Part shown: in pieces, positions 1 to 8,231 of the stretch
Position numbering within the stretch: the stretch's first letter is position 1
Layout: every line of letters begins with the position of its first letter
Assembly (NCBI RefSeq): GCF_000717345.1
Contig: NZ_JNZA01000008.1
Coordinates: forward strand, 1-64,000
From: Streptomyces lydicus
Lineage (GTDB): Bacteria > Actinomycetota > Actinomycetes > Streptomycetales > Streptomycetaceae
Length of the DNA stretch: 64,000 nt
Direction of reading: 5' to 3'
Notes under the pieces: model-generated
Database searches by the model: none
What the model saw: the letters and a program-made list of their open reading frames with translations, nothing else
What the model was told of the DNA's origin: nothing
Position numbers and translations under genes: made by a program

Positions 1-263
1 GCCTGATGGCCGACGCCGGCATCACCCCGCAGTCCACCCAGGTCCGCTCCGGCGAGGCCGAACTGAACCGCATCACCGGCGCCCGGACCCCCTCCGGCAT
101 CCCCGTCACCATCGCCGCACCGACCGCCGAGCGGGCCAAGCGCGGCGGCTCCGCCTCGCGCGGCAGCCGCAGCCGATCCGACCGGGCCCGGCGCTCCGCG
201 GGAGCACCCCGGTCCGCGGCCCCGACTTCCCGGCGACGGACCTCCCCGGGTTCGTCCGCGTAG
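1..263 (+). CDS. DEAD/DEAH-box RNA helicase, C-terminal end (partial)
   Basis: This is the last 86 or so codons of a gene that begins before the window; the reading frame enters at base 3 and stops at 261-263. The visible part starts with a segment rich in the type ITPQSTQVRSGEAELNRITG and ends in an Arg/Ser/Gly-rich basic tail. That combination is typical of the C-terminal extension of Streptomyces DEAD-box RNA helicases, which unwind RNA duplexes with ATP. The helicase core motifs are outside the window, so the assignment rests on the tail and on the neighbouring small gene, which I remember as accompanying such helicases. The internal ATG at 6 should not be taken as a start. Confidence 0.6.
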   Translation, partial: LMADAGITPQSTQVRSGEAELNRITGARTPSGIPVTIAAPTAERAKRGGSASRGSRSRSDRARRSAGAPRSAAPTSRRRTSPGSSA

Positions 264-362
264 GTCCCGGCCCGGACGGCGACGCTTTCCGCCCCCGTTG
301 ACCCCACTCCCCGCCCGGCCGGCGATCCGTTCCCGGCTCCTCCTCGACCCTGTAGAGGCACC

Positions 363-671
363 ATGCGCTGTGTCATCGCCCGTTTCCCCTTCGACCTGAT
401 CAAGACCGAGGTACAGGACGCGATGAAGGGCATCACGCCCGAACCCGTCACGGGTGAGTCCGTGCTCATCGGCCGTCGCCAGTACCCCGTCAAGCAGGTC
501 GGGGAGATCATCACCGGCCAGGACCGCCGGGACTTCACCGCCGGTGAGGTGACGCGGGCCCTGACCCGCCTCGGCTTCGAGTGCCGCCCCGCTGCCGGGG
601 CCGTCCCCCCGACCCCCGTCACCCCCCTGGAGGCGGCGTCGGCCCTGCTGGGGGACCCGCCCCAGGTCTGA
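363..671 (+). CDS. Conserved hypothetical protein, 102 aa
   Basis: A short protein beginning MRCVIARFPFDLIK, with a compact conserved-looking core to about residue 75 (GESVLIGRRQYPVKQVGE ... DFTAGEVTRALTRLGFECR) and a proline-rich tail. I know this as a small actinobacterial protein of unknown function found downstream of a DEAD-box helicase. A GAGG ribosome-binding site lies just upstream of the ATG. No catalytic motif, signal peptide or membrane segment is visible. Its position about 100 bp after the helicase, on the same strand, suggests possible co-transcription. I do not assign a function. Confidence 0.7.
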   Translation: MRCVIARFPFDLIKTEVQDAMKGITPEPVTGESVLIGRRQYPVKQVGEIITGQDRRDFTAGEVTRALTRLGFECRPAAGAVPPTPVTPLEAASALLGDPPQV

Positions 672-1084
672 GCCGTCGCGCCGTGGGCGGATGCCGCCCA
701 CGGCGCCCGGTCAGCATCTCCGCGGCCTCCGCCAGGTCCTTCACCCGAGGATCGGGAGCAACCCGCGCTGCGTACGGAGCGCACCCGGACGCGCGGGGAG
801 GCCGTGCCGTCGTCGCGGATGAGCACGTGACCGGCCGTCAGGACCAGTCGCGGACCGAGCCGGGGCGGCCGCGTTCCCCTGCACGTCCTGCGGTTGCGCG
901 CGTGCGAGCGCGTCATCGCCTCGGGGCCCTGGCGGAAGCCGGCGGACGCTTCGACGGTCTTTCCGGCAAAAGAAGACCGCACCCGCTCCGTCATGGACGC
1001 CCTGCTGGGCGGCATGCGGACCGGGTGCGGACAGGTGGACGAGGCGAACCCGCGGAAGTGCGGGTCAGACCGCCCGGGTAAGCC
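672..1084. other. Gene-free interval containing the sodN 3' region
   Basis: About 410 bases lie between the 102-aa gene and the stop of sodN. Open frames in it look like GC-driven shadows without recognisable protein features. A weak hairpin with 6-bp arms (1048-1053 with 1060-1065) sits just beyond the sodN stop and could mark the end of the sodN transcript. No other structure was seen. Confidence 0.5.
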
Positions 1085-1480
1085 TCAAGCCTTCTTGGTC
1101 GCCCAGAAGATCTTGTCGATCTGGGCGATGTAGTCCAGAGCCTTCTGGCCGGTGGCCGGGTCGTTCGAGCCCTTGGCGGCGCTGAGCGCCTTGAGGGTGT
1201 CGTTGACCAGCTGGTGCAGCTCCGGGTACTTCTCGAAGTGCGGGGGCTTGAAGTAGTCGCTCCACAGCACGGAGACGTGGTGCTTGGCCAGCTCGGCGCG
1301 CTGCTCCTTGATCAGGACGGCGCGGGTGCGGAAGTCCGCGTCCTCGTTGGCCTGGTACTTCTCCTGGACGGCCTTGACCGACTCGGCCTCGATGCGGGCC
1401 TGGGCCGGGTCGTACACGCCGCAGGGCAGGTCGCAGTGGGCGCTGACCTTGACCTTGGGGGCGAACAGGCGCGAAAGCAT
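1085..1480 (-). CDS. sodN: Nickel superoxide dismutase precursor
   Basis: Converts superoxide to oxygen and hydrogen peroxide in the cytoplasm, using a nickel centre. The 131-aa precursor begins with the short leader MLSRLFAPKVKVSA, followed by the nickel hook HCDLPCGVY. After cleavage, residue His15 becomes the N-terminal ligand, with Cys16 and Cys20 as thiolate ligands. The length and sequence match the family throughout. The start has AAGGA a few bases upstream. The gene is divergent from sodX, which encodes the protease expected to remove the leader, and the two share a 157-bp intergenic region. Family knowledge says nickel availability controls expression; I did not identify a Nur box with confidence. 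Confidence 0.97.
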   Translation of the reverse strand: MLSRLFAPKVKVSAHCDLPCGVYDPAQARIEAESVKAVQEKYQANEDADFRTRAVLIKEQRAELAKHHVSVLWSDYFKPPHFEKYPELHQLVNDTLKALSAAKGSNDPATGQKALDYIAQIDKIFWATKKA

Positions 1481-1637
1481 GTTCAGTCCTTCCTCGTGAT
1501 CGTCTTCTCAGGTGCGAGATTACTCGGTGCGGGAAGGCTTTTCTCGGGTGGGCCGGGGGTCTTAGGGCAAAAGTCCGGTGTCACTCCGGGACTGTTGGAG
1601 GATGGACCGGTGAGCGGGTCGGACCGGGAGGTACGGG

Positions 1638-2108
1638 ATGCCGGAGCGGGTGCACGAGCGCGGGCCGGGGCAGGACGAGGGCGCGGAACAGGGGCCGGAG
1701 CGGCCCAGGGGGCTGCGCGCCTTCGGGCTGGCCGAGGTCTACAACCGGTCCATGATGCCGACGCTGCAGCCCGGTGACCAACTGGTGGTCCGTTACGGGT
1801 CGGCGGTGCGGCCCGGTGACGTGGTGGTGCTGCGGCACCCGTTCCGGCAGGACCTGCTGATCGTCAAGCGGGCGGTGCGGCGGCGCGACGGCGGCTGGTG
1901 GGTCCAGGGGGACAATCCGTCCGTCGAGAACGACAGCCGGGAATTCGGGGCGGTTCCGGACGAGCTGGTCATCGCCCGCGCCTGGGTGCGCCTGCGGCCG
2001 CCGCGCGGCGTTCAGCGCTCGGTCGCCGGGGTGGCATCCTGGGCGGTCTCGGCGGTCCGTCCCGTACGGGCCGCGCGCTCGCTCTCCAGGCGCTTGCGGG
2101 CGCGGTAG
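1638..2108 (+). CDS. sodX: Nickel-type superoxide dismutase maturation protease (signal-peptidase-like)
   Basis: An S26-family signal-peptidase-like protein of 156 aa. The N-terminal 30 residues are charged and glycine-rich. The fold proper begins near LAEVYNRSMMPTLQPGDQLVVRYG, giving a catalytic serine at about residue 38 (NRSMMPT) and the general-base lysine at about residue 77 (LLIVKRAV). No transmembrane anchor is obvious, consistent with a cytosolic protease that removes the SodN leader. It is divergent from sodN. The last 97 bases overlap, tail to tail, the gene on the opposite strand. A shorter start near residue 25-30 is possible because the first residues are low in information. Confidence 0.9.
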   Translation: MPERVHERGPGQDEGAEQGPERPRGLRAFGLAEVYNRSMMPTLQPGDQLVVRYGSAVRPGDVVVLRHPFRQDLLIVKRAVRRRDGGWWVQGDNPSVENDSREFGAVPDELVIARAWVRLRPPRGVQRSVAGVASWAVSAVRPVRAARSLSRRLRAR

Positions 2109-2641
2109 GCGGCGACGTTGGCGCGGGTGGCGCAGCGGTCGGAGCAGTAGCGCCGCGAGCGGTTGGTGGACGTGTCGAGGTAGACGTTGCGGCAGGGGGC
2201 CGCCTCGCAGATGCCCAGGCGGTCCACGCCGAGTTCGGTCAGGTGGAAGGCCAGGCCCATGCAGGCGGTCGCGGTGAAGCCCGCCGTCGCGTTGGCCGCG
2301 TGGTCGGCGATGTGCATGTGCCACTTGGGGCGGCCGTCGTCGTCCCGGTGCTCGTGGCCGGAGATCTGCGGGCTGACCGGGAACTCCATCATCAGCGCGT
2401 TCAGGAGGTCCACGGCCAGTACCTCGTCGCCGGCGTCCGCGGCCTCGAAGATCGCGCGCAGCCGGGCGCGGACCGTGCGGAGCCGGGTCACATCGCTCTC
2501 GGTCGCGCGCCGGGCCGCCTGCTGGGCCGCTCCGAACAGTTCGCGTACGGCCTCGACCGAGGTGAGGCTGTCGCCGCCGCGCTCGGGCTGCTCGGTGTTG
2601 ACCAGTCGCACGGCGTAGTCCGAGTAATAGGCCAGTTCCAC
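2012..2641 (-). CDS. CGNR zinc-finger / ABATE-domain putative transcriptional regulator
   Basis: A 209-aa protein with the ABATE-like stress domain in the first two thirds (MELAYYSDYAVRLVNTEQPERGG ...) and a C-terminal zinc-finger block CEAAPCRNVYLD ... RRYCSDRCATRANVAAYRARK, with four cysteines spaced as in CGNR proteins. Members of this family are thought to be DNA-binding regulators. After the finger there is a polar tail of about 25 residues, encoded by DNA that overlaps the end of sodX on the other strand. It is divergent from a methyltransferase gene, and an inverted repeat with 8-bp arms lies between the two starts. Confidence 0.85.
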   Translation of the reverse strand: MELAYYSDYAVRLVNTEQPERGGDSLTSVEAVRELFGAAQQAARRATESDVTRLRTVRARLRAIFEAADAGDEVLAVDLLNALMMEFPVSPQISGHEHRDDDGRPKWHMHIADHAANATAGFTATACMGLAFHLTELGVDRLGICEAAPCRNVYLDTSTNRSRRYCSDRCATRANVAAYRARKRLESERAARTGRTAETAQDATPATER

Positions 2642-2683
2642 TTGTAGTCCTTACGGGCGGGGGTTAGGGTGCGAGTACTTGGA

Positions 2684-2708
2684 CGTAGTAATGGGCGTTG
2701 TTACTACG
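2684..2708. promoter_or_regulatory. Inverted repeat in divergent CGNR / methyltransferase promoter
   Basis: The arms CGTAGTAA (2684-2691) and TTACTACG (2701-2708) are perfect inverted complements with a 9-base spacer. They lie 43 bases before the CGNR-gene start and 28 bases before the methyltransferase start. The AT-rich sequence stands out from the surrounding high-GC DNA. The placement suits an operator that controls both genes, with the CGNR protein as the obvious candidate ligand; that pairing is inference. Confidence 0.5.
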
Positions 2709-2735
2709 AGGGTATTACGGCCTGAAGGGGAAGCG

Positions 2736-3497
2736 ATGACCGAGACCGTCGTCGGCGCCGATTGGCAGGCGTGGCAGAACAGTTGGGACCGTCAGCAGGA
2801 GTGGTACCTCCCCGACCGCGAGGAGCGGTTCCGGGTGATGCTCGACATGGTCGAGGCGCTGGTGGGCCCCGAGCCCCGGGTGCTGGATCTGGCGTGCGGT
2901 ACGGGCAGTATCTCCGACCGGCTGCTCAAGCGGTTCCCGAGGGCCGAGAGCGTAGGCGTCGATCTGGATCCCGCGCTGCTGGCCATCGCCGAAGGGTACT
3001 TCGAGGGCGAGTCCCGGGTCCGCTTCGTACGGGCCGACCTGAAGGACCCCCGGTGGACGGAGCGGCTGCCGCACGACAGCTACGACGCGGTGCTCACCGC
3101 CACCGCGCTGCACTGGCTGCACAGCGAGGACCTGCGCGGACTCTACGGCCAGCTCGGCACCCTCGTCCGGGACGGCGGGGTCTTCCTCAACGCCGACCGC
3201 ATGCCCGAGGAGTCCACTCCGCGGATCAACGCCGCCGAGCGGGCCTTCCGGCACGCGCGGATGGGCGAGGCGAAGGCGTCCGGCGCGGTCGACTGGTCCG
3301 AGTGGTGGCAACTGGCCGCCGCCGACCCGCGGCTGGCCGCGCCGACCGCCGAGCGCTTCGCGATCTACGGTGAGCACGCCGACGGCGACACCCCCTCGGC
3401 CGCCTGGCACGCCGCCGCGCTGCGCGACGCGGGCTTCGGCGAGGCCCGTGCGGTGTGGTCCTCACCCACCGACGCGCTGGTGCTGGGGCTGAAGTAG
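2736..3497 (+). CDS. Class I SAM-dependent methyltransferase
   Basis: A 253-aa methyltransferase. The SAM-binding motif I is VLDLACGTGSIS near residues 49-60. It is followed by an acidic end of strand 2 (SVGVDLDPALL), a motif like RFVRADLKD and a post-motif YDAVLTATALHWL. It transfers a methyl group from SAM, probably to a small molecule, but the acceptor cannot be read from the sequence. I chose ATG 2736 because GAAGGGG lies just upstream; the in-frame upstream ATG at 2679 would place the operator-like repeat inside the coding region. The gene is divergent from the CGNR regulator, which may control it. Confidence 0.85.
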   Translation: MTETVVGADWQAWQNSWDRQQEWYLPDREERFRVMLDMVEALVGPEPRVLDLACGTGSISDRLLKRFPRAESVGVDLDPALLAIAEGYFEGESRVRFVRADLKDPRWTERLPHDSYDAVLTATALHWLHSEDLRGLYGQLGTLVRDGGVFLNADRMPEESTPRINAAERAFRHARMGEAKASGAVDWSEWWQLAAADPRLAAPTAERFAIYGEHADGDTPSAAWHAAALRDAGFGEARAVWSSPTDALVLGLK

Positions 3498-3503
3498 CAC
3501 CCC

Positions 3504-3554
3504 CGCACGCAGAAGTGGGCCGCTCCCCGGGGGAGCGGCCCACTTCTGCGTGCG
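3504..3554. terminator. Long palindromic bidirectional terminator
   Basis: The arms 3504-3528 and 3530-3554 form a perfect 25-bp inverted repeat around a single central base. It occupies the 59-bp gap between the stop of the methyltransferase (3497) and the stop of the ABC ATPase gene (3557), two convergent units. The stem is far longer than a usual intrinsic terminator and should work in both directions. Confidence 0.85.
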
Positions 3555-3556
3555 CC

Positions 3557-4360
3557 TTACAGCACCTTGGACAGGAAGGACTTCGTCCGGTCGTGCTGGG
3601 GGTTGGTGAGCACCTCGCGCGGGTGGCCGGACTCGACGACCACGCCGTCGTCCATGAAGACCAGCGAGTCGCCGACCTCACGGGCGAAGCCCATCTCATG
3701 GGTCACGACGATCATCGTCATGCCGTCCGCGGCCAGGTCCTTCATGACGTCCAGGACGTCACCGACCAGCTCCGGGTCGAGCGCCGACGTCGGCTCGTCG
3801 AAGAGCATCAGCTTGGGCTCCATGGCCAGCGCCCGGGCGATGGCGACGCGCTGCTGCTGGCCGCCGGAGAGCTGCGAGGGGTAGTTCCCGGCCTTGTCGG
3901 CGAGGCCGACGCGGTCCAGCAGCTTGGTCGCGCGCTCCCGGGCGGCGGCCTTGGACTCGCCCTTGACCTGGATCGGCGCCTCCATGACGTTCTCGATCGC
4001 GGTCATGTGCGGGAAGAGGTTGAAGCGCTGGAAGACCATGCCGATGTCGCGGCGGCGGGCGGCGACCTCGCGGTCCCGCAGCTCGTAGAGCTTGCCGTTG
4101 TGCTCGCGGTAGCCGACCAGCTCGCCGTCGACCGACAGGCGTCCGGCGTTGACCTTCTCCAGGTGGTTGATGCAGCGCAGGAACGTCGACTTGCCGGAGC
4201 CGGACGGGCCGATCAGGCAGAAGACCTCCCGGGGCGCGACCTCCAGGTCGATGCCCTTGAGGATGTGGGCCGCGCCGAAGGACTTGTGGACGCCCTCGGC
4301 CAGGACCATGGGACCGCCGCTGGTCCCCGCGGTCGTGCTCGTGGTGATCTTGCTGGTCAT
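3557..4360 (-). CDS. Amino acid ABC transporter ATP-binding protein (GlnQ-like)
   Basis: A 267-aa ATPase of the polar-amino-acid importer family that energises uptake at the inner face of the membrane. Walker A is GPSGSGKST, the signature motif is [15 protein letters not shown], Walker B is [12 protein letters not shown], and the switch histidine is in VVTHEMGFA. The residues after the Q-loop ([19 protein letters not shown]) are typical of GlnQ/HisP proteins. A longer open frame continues upstream, but it reads through the permease in the wrong frame; the real ATG is 4360 and overlaps the permease stop by 4 bases (ATGA). It is the last gene of a three-gene operon. The substrate is not determined. 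Confidence 0.95.
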   Translation of the reverse strand: MTSKITTSTTAGTSGGPMVLAEGVHKSFGAAHILKGIDLEVAPREVFCLIGPSGSGKSTFLRCINHLEKVNAGRLSVDGELVGYREHNGKLYELRDREVAARRRDIGMVFQRFNLFPHMTAIENVMEAPIQVKGESKAAARERATKLLDRVGLADKAGNYPSQLSGGQQQRVAIARALAMEPKLMLFDEPTSALDPELVGDVLDVMKDLAADGMTMIVVTHEMGFAREVGDSLVFMDDGVVVESGHPREVLTNPQHDRTKSFLSKVL

Positions 4361-5298
4361 GCCGCACCTCCGGCACGGTGGAAGCCGCCGGTCAGCCTCG
4401 CCTTGGCGCGCTGGAGCGGAGTGGGCGGGAGCTGGCGGCTGGATCCGCGGGCGTAGTAACGCTCGAGGTAGTACTGCCCGATGCTCAGCACCGTGGTGGC
4501 GATCAGGTACCAGGCGGCGGCGAGGATCAGCATCTCGACCACGACGCCCGAGTCCCGGCCGACGTTCTGCGCCGCCTGCAGCAGGTCGTAGTACTGCACG
4601 GCGATCACCAGCGAGGAGGTCTTCAGCATGTTGATGACCTCGTTGCCGGTCGGCGGCACGATCACCCGCATCGCCTGCGGGACGATGATCCGGCGCAGCG
4701 TCCTGGCGTGGCTCATGCCCAGCGCGTGCGCGGCCTCGGTCTGGCCCTCGTCGACCGCGTTCAGGCCGGCCCGGCAGATCTCCGCCATGTAGGCGGCCTC
4801 GTTCAGGCCGAGGCCCAGCAGCGCGCACAGGAACGGGGTCATGAAGTCCGACCACTCGTCCTTGTAGATCGGCATGATGTCGATGTACTGGAAGACCAGG
4901 CCGAGGTTGAACCACAGGAACAGCTGGACGTAGACCGGCGTACCGCGGAAGAACCAGACGTAGAACCACGCCACCGACGACGTCACCGGGTTCTTGGACT
5001 GGCGCATCACGGCCAGGATCACGCCGAGCACGATGCCGATGATCATCGAGAGCACGGTGATCAGCAGGGTGTTGCGCAGGCCCTTGAGGATGTCCGCGTT
5101 GAACATGTACTGGGGAATGGCGCCCCAGTTGACGTTCCCGGAGGCGAAGGCCCGGAAGAGCAGGGCGATCAGCCCGACGACGACGATCGCCGCCACCCAC
5201 CGGCCGTAGTGGCGGACCGGGATGGCTTTGATCGGCTCGGGCTGGGGCGGCGGAGCGTCAGCCGGCGGCTGCGCCGGCTTGTCGACGTCAACTGACAC
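4357..5298 (-). CDS. Amino acid ABC transporter permease
   Basis: A 313-aa integral membrane permease of the His/Glu/Gln/Arg family. The N-terminal cytoplasmic stretch is proline-rich (residues 1-30). The first hydrophobic segment is near 32-50 ([18 protein letters not shown]), followed by the conserved permease core starting [19 protein letters not shown]. The EAA loop reads [29 protein letters not shown], which docks with the ATPase. With the partner ATPase it would form a homodimeric channel, as only one permease gene is present. It follows the binding-protein gene by 61 bp and overlaps the ATPase gene by 4 bp. Confidence 0.95.
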   Translation of the reverse strand: MSVDVDKPAQPPADAPPPQPEPIKAIPVRHYGRWVAAIVVVGLIALLFRAFASGNVNWGAIPQYMFNADILKGLRNTLLITVLSMIIGIVLGVILAVMRQSKNPVTSSVAWFYVWFFRGTPVYVQLFLWFNLGLVFQYIDIMPIYKDEWSDFMTPFLCALLGLGLNEAAYMAEICRAGLNAVDEGQTEAAHALGMSHARTLRRIIVPQAMRVIVPPTGNEVINMLKTSSLVIAVQYYDLLQAAQNVGRDSGVVVEMLILAAAWYLIATTVLSIGQYYLERYYARGSSRQLPPTPLQRAKARLTGGFHRAGGAA

Positions 5299-5359
5299 GG
5301 ATGTTGCCTTTCAGCATTCGGCGGGAGTGGCCGGAGGGGACGGGACGGCTGCCGGCGGC

Positions 5360-6334
5360 TCAGCTGCCGCCGTTGAGCTGCACTTCCTTGACCGCCGCGT
5401 CCTTGACGTCCCACTTGTCCAGGACCTTGGCGTACGAGCCGTTCTTGATCGTGCGTTCCACGGCTGCCTTGAGCGCGTCGCGCAGCTTCTCCTGGCCCTT
5501 GGGGACCGCGATGCCGTACGGCGCCGCCTTGAGCGGTGCGCCGCCGACCATCTGGAAGTCGTTGCCGTGGCCGGAGACCTTCACCGCGTACGCGGCGACC
5601 GGGTAGTCGCTGGAGACGGCGTCCACGCCGCCGGTGCGCAGCCGGGTCTGGGCCTCGGAGTCGTTGTCGTACGCCTCGATGGAGATGGGCTGCTGGTCGT
5701 TCTTCTGGCAAGCCTTCGACTTGTCCTTGGCCAGGTCGTGCGAGACCGTGCCGCGCTGCACCGCGAGCTTCTTGCCGCACAGCGTTTCCCAGCCGTCGAC
5801 GCCCTTGGTCTTGCCCTTCTGGGTGTAGAGCGAGACACCGACGTTGAGGTAGTCGATGAAGTCGACACCCTGGCCGATCTTCTTGCCGGTGTTGCTGTCG
5901 ATGCCCTCCTGGCGCTCCTTGGTGTCGGTCATGGCCGACATCGAGATGTCGTAGCGCTTGGACTTCAGCCCGCCCATGAGGGTGTCGAAGGTGGCGTTGT
6001 TGAAGTTGAGCTTGATGCCCAGCTGCTTGCTCATCGCCGCCGCGAGGTCCGGGTCGATGCCCTCGATCGCGCCGTTGGAGCGGAACTCCACCGGCTTGTA
6101 GGTGATGTCCGAGCCGACCTGGAGCAGGCCCTTCTCCTGGACGTCCTTCGGCAGCATCTTGAACAGCGGCGCGTTGACGTCGCGGTTCTTCTGCGCCTCA
6201 CGCCGGGCGATGGCCGCGTCCGTCTGGTCGCCGCAGGCGCTGAGCAGCATCAGCGAGGCGACGACCGCGGCCGCGGCGGCCACGGCTTTGTGTGACCTGC
6301 CGGTGGCCGGGCGACGGGTGGTGCTTGCGGTCAT
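5360..6334 (-). CDS. ABC transporter substrate-binding lipoprotein, family 3
   Basis: The extracytoplasmic binding protein of the importer. The 324-aa form starting at ATG 6334 has a good GGAGG site just upstream and a lipoprotein signal peptide. The basic region TTRRPATGRSHK is followed by a hydrophobic core and the lipobox LLSAC with Cys34 as the acylated residue. The mature part carries family-3 landmarks such as GSDITYKPVEF, IDPDLAAAMSKQLG and ISMSAMTDTKERQ. The longer upstream in-frame extension would bury the signal peptide and is not accepted. First gene of the operon; the ligand is probably a polar amino acid, by family only. Confidence 0.93.
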   Translation of the reverse strand: MTASTTRRPATGRSHKAVAAAAAVVASLMLLSACGDQTDAAIARREAQKNRDVNAPLFKMLPKDVQEKGLLQVGSDITYKPVEFRSNGAIEGIDPDLAAAMSKQLGIKLNFNNATFDTLMGGLKSKRYDISMSAMTDTKERQEGIDSNTGKKIGQGVDFIDYLNVGVSLYTQKGKTKGVDGWETLCGKKLAVQRGTVSHDLAKDKSKACQKNDQQPISIEAYDNDSEAQTRLRTGGVDAVSSDYPVAAYAVKVSGHGNDFQMVGGAPLKAAPYGIAVPKGQEKLRDALKAAVERTIKNGSYAKVLDKWDVKDAAVKEVQLNGGS

Positions 6335-6866
6335 GCTGATCCTCCTGCGGATGGAGAAGCTGACGTGACAAAAGGGGCCGGCACACACCTTTGAGCGTCG
6401 CGACCTGGGTTGGTGACGGAATCCTGCCATCCGGACTCCGGTATTCGGACTGTCGTTCAGGTCAAAATCGGATAACGGACGGATACGGCGAGGTGGCGCC
6501 CTTGTGCCGTAAGGGGAGCCGGCCGCCGACGGGGCGCGGGGGGCGTGGCGTGCGCTCCGGGCGTCTCGGAGTCCGGACATCGGACGGGGGTGAGCTTCTG
6601 CGGGTTTTGTGTATTTCGCCGTTATTGTCGTGCCTCTGAACTCGAGGGTAATGAATCTGACTCGTCGGGGCCCGCGCCCGTCCGGTAGAAAGGTTCGTTA
6701 CACCCCTCATCCGGGGCTCAGGGCGCGTGTGCGGCGCGCCCGGCGTCCGTACCTCCCCCCGCGCGGCGGCCATCCGCCAGGCGGGGCGCGGACGCGGTGC
6801 CCGCCCACTCCTCAACCAGGGAGTGGCCACCCTCAGCAGATTTTTCGATTAAAAGGGGTAAGACAA
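6335..6866. other. Divergent intergenic region between ABC importer and malic enzyme
   Basis: About 530 bases separate two divergent starts. It should contain the promoters of the importer operon and of the malic enzyme gene. I see no convincing RNA gene, terminator or strong inverted repeat. The open frames crossing it are low-information extensions. Confidence 0.5.
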
Positions 6867-8096
6867 GTGGCAGCGGAGATCGTCAATCCTCGCAGCGACG
6901 GCAATACGGGCGCGGACGAAGGAGCGGGCACGGCGCCCGACGGCACCTTCGATCCCGCTTTCGCGCTGCACCGCGGCGGCAAAATGGCCATCCAGGCCAC
7001 CGTCCCGGTGCGCAACAGGGACGACCTGTCCCTCGCCTACACGCCGGGCGTCGCCAAGGTGTGCAGCGCCATCGCGGAGCAGCCCGAGCTCGTGCACGAC
7101 TACACCTGGAAGTCCCAGGTCGTGGCCGTGGTCACGGACGGCACAGCGGTGCTGGGCCTCGGTGACATCGGCCCGGAGGCATCCCTCCCCGTGATGGAGG
7201 GCAAGGCCATCCTCTTCAAGCAGTTCGGCGGGGTGGACGCGGTGCCGATCGCGCTCGCCACCACCGACACCGACGAGATCGTGGAGACCGTCGTCCGGCT
7301 CGCCCCGTCCTTCGGCGGCGTGAACCTGGAGGACATCTCGGCGCCCCGGTGCTTCGAGATCGAGCGCCGGCTCCAGGAAGCCCTGGACATCCCGGTCTTC
7401 CACGACGACCAGCACGGCACCGCCGTGGTCACGCTGGCCGCACTGCGCAACGCCGCCAAGCTGACCGACCGGTCGCTGGGGCAGCTGCGGGCGGTCATCT
7501 CGGGCGCCGGCGCGGCCGGTGTCGCCATCGCCAAGATCCTCATCGAGGCGGGCATCGGAGACGTCGCGGTCTGCGACCGCAAGGGCATCGTCTCCGCCGA
7601 CCGCGACGACCTCACCGACGTCAAGCGCGAGGTGGCCGGCTTCACCAACAAGGCGCAGCTGACCGGCTCGCTGGAGCAGGCGCTGGACGGCGCCGACGTC
7701 TTCATCGGGGTCTCCGGCGGCACGGTGCCGGAGGCGGCGGTGGCGAAGATGGCGAAGAACTCGCTGATCTTCGCGATGGCCAACCCGAACCCGGAGATCC
7801 ACCCGGACGTCGCGCACAAGTACGCGGCGGTCGTCGCCACCGGGCGCAGCGACTTCCCCAACCAGATCAACAACGTGCTGGCCTTCCCGGGGATCTTCGC
7901 CGGGGCCATGCAGGTGCGGGCCTCGCGGATCACCGAGGGCATGAAGCTCGCCGCCGCCGAGGCGCTGGCCGCCGTCGTCGCCGATGAACTCAGCGCCGAC
8001 CGGGTCATCCCCTCGCCGTTCGACGAGCGGGTCGCGCCGGCCGTCACCTCCGCCGTCGCGGCGGCCGCCCGCGCCGAGGGCGTGGCGCGCCGCTGA
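6867..8096 (+). CDS. NAD(P)-dependent malic enzyme
   Basis: A 409-aa malic enzyme that decarboxylates malate to pyruvate with reduction of NAD(P), linking the TCA cycle to pyruvate and reducing power. Key motifs are SLAYTPGVAKVC, TDGTAVLGLGDIGPEASLPVMEGKA, metal-binding DDQHGTAVVTLAAL and the nucleotide-binding ISGAGAAGVAIAKIL. Later come FAMANPNPEI and NNVLAFPGIFAGA. The true start is GTG 6867, with AAAAGGGG nine bases upstream; the open frame extends back to 6609 without protein-like sequence. Cofactor preference cannot be decided by eye. A strong hairpin follows the stop. Confidence 0.95.
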   Translation: MAAEIVNPRSDGNTGADEGAGTAPDGTFDPAFALHRGGKMAIQATVPVRNRDDLSLAYTPGVAKVCSAIAEQPELVHDYTWKSQVVAVVTDGTAVLGLGDIGPEASLPVMEGKAILFKQFGGVDAVPIALATTDTDEIVETVVRLAPSFGGVNLEDISAPRCFEIERRLQEALDIPVFHDDQHGTAVVTLAALRNAAKLTDRSLGQLRAVISGAGAAGVAIAKILIEAGIGDVAVCDRKGIVSADRDDLTDVKREVAGFTNKAQLTGSLEQALDGADVFIGVSGGTVPEAAVAKMAKNSLIFAMANPNPEIHPDVAHKYAAVVATGRSDFPNQINNVLAFPGIFAGAMQVRASRITEGMKLAAAEALAAVVADELSADRVIPSPFDERVAPAVTSAVAAAARAEGVARR

Positions 8097-8114
8097 CATC
8101 GCGGCATCCGCCGA

Positions 8115-8155
8115 CGGGCCGGGCCCGCACCTGACAGGGGTGCGGGCCCGGCCCG
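8115..8155. terminator. Hairpin after malic enzyme
   Basis: A 17-bp GC-rich stem (8115-8131 with 8139-8155) and a 7-base loop, beginning 19 bases after the malic enzyme stop. It is a convincing intrinsic terminator by streptomycete standards, which often lack a U-tract. Confidence 0.8.
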
Positions 8156-8231
8156 TTGCGGTGCGACGGCGCGGCGCGTGTCACACCTCTGCGCGGTACC
8201 GCAAGCCGCGGTCGCGGCCTACTTTGGGATC

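Noticed and set aside
894..1133. 79-aa open frame between the hypothetical gene and sodN
   Set aside because: It runs into sodN antisense and has no protein-like features.
3557..5200. 547-aa open frame covering the ABC ATPase and part of the permease
   Set aside because: Its first 280 codons read the permease gene in the wrong frame and give Arg/Pro/Gly-rich non-protein sequence. The ATPase starts at 4360.
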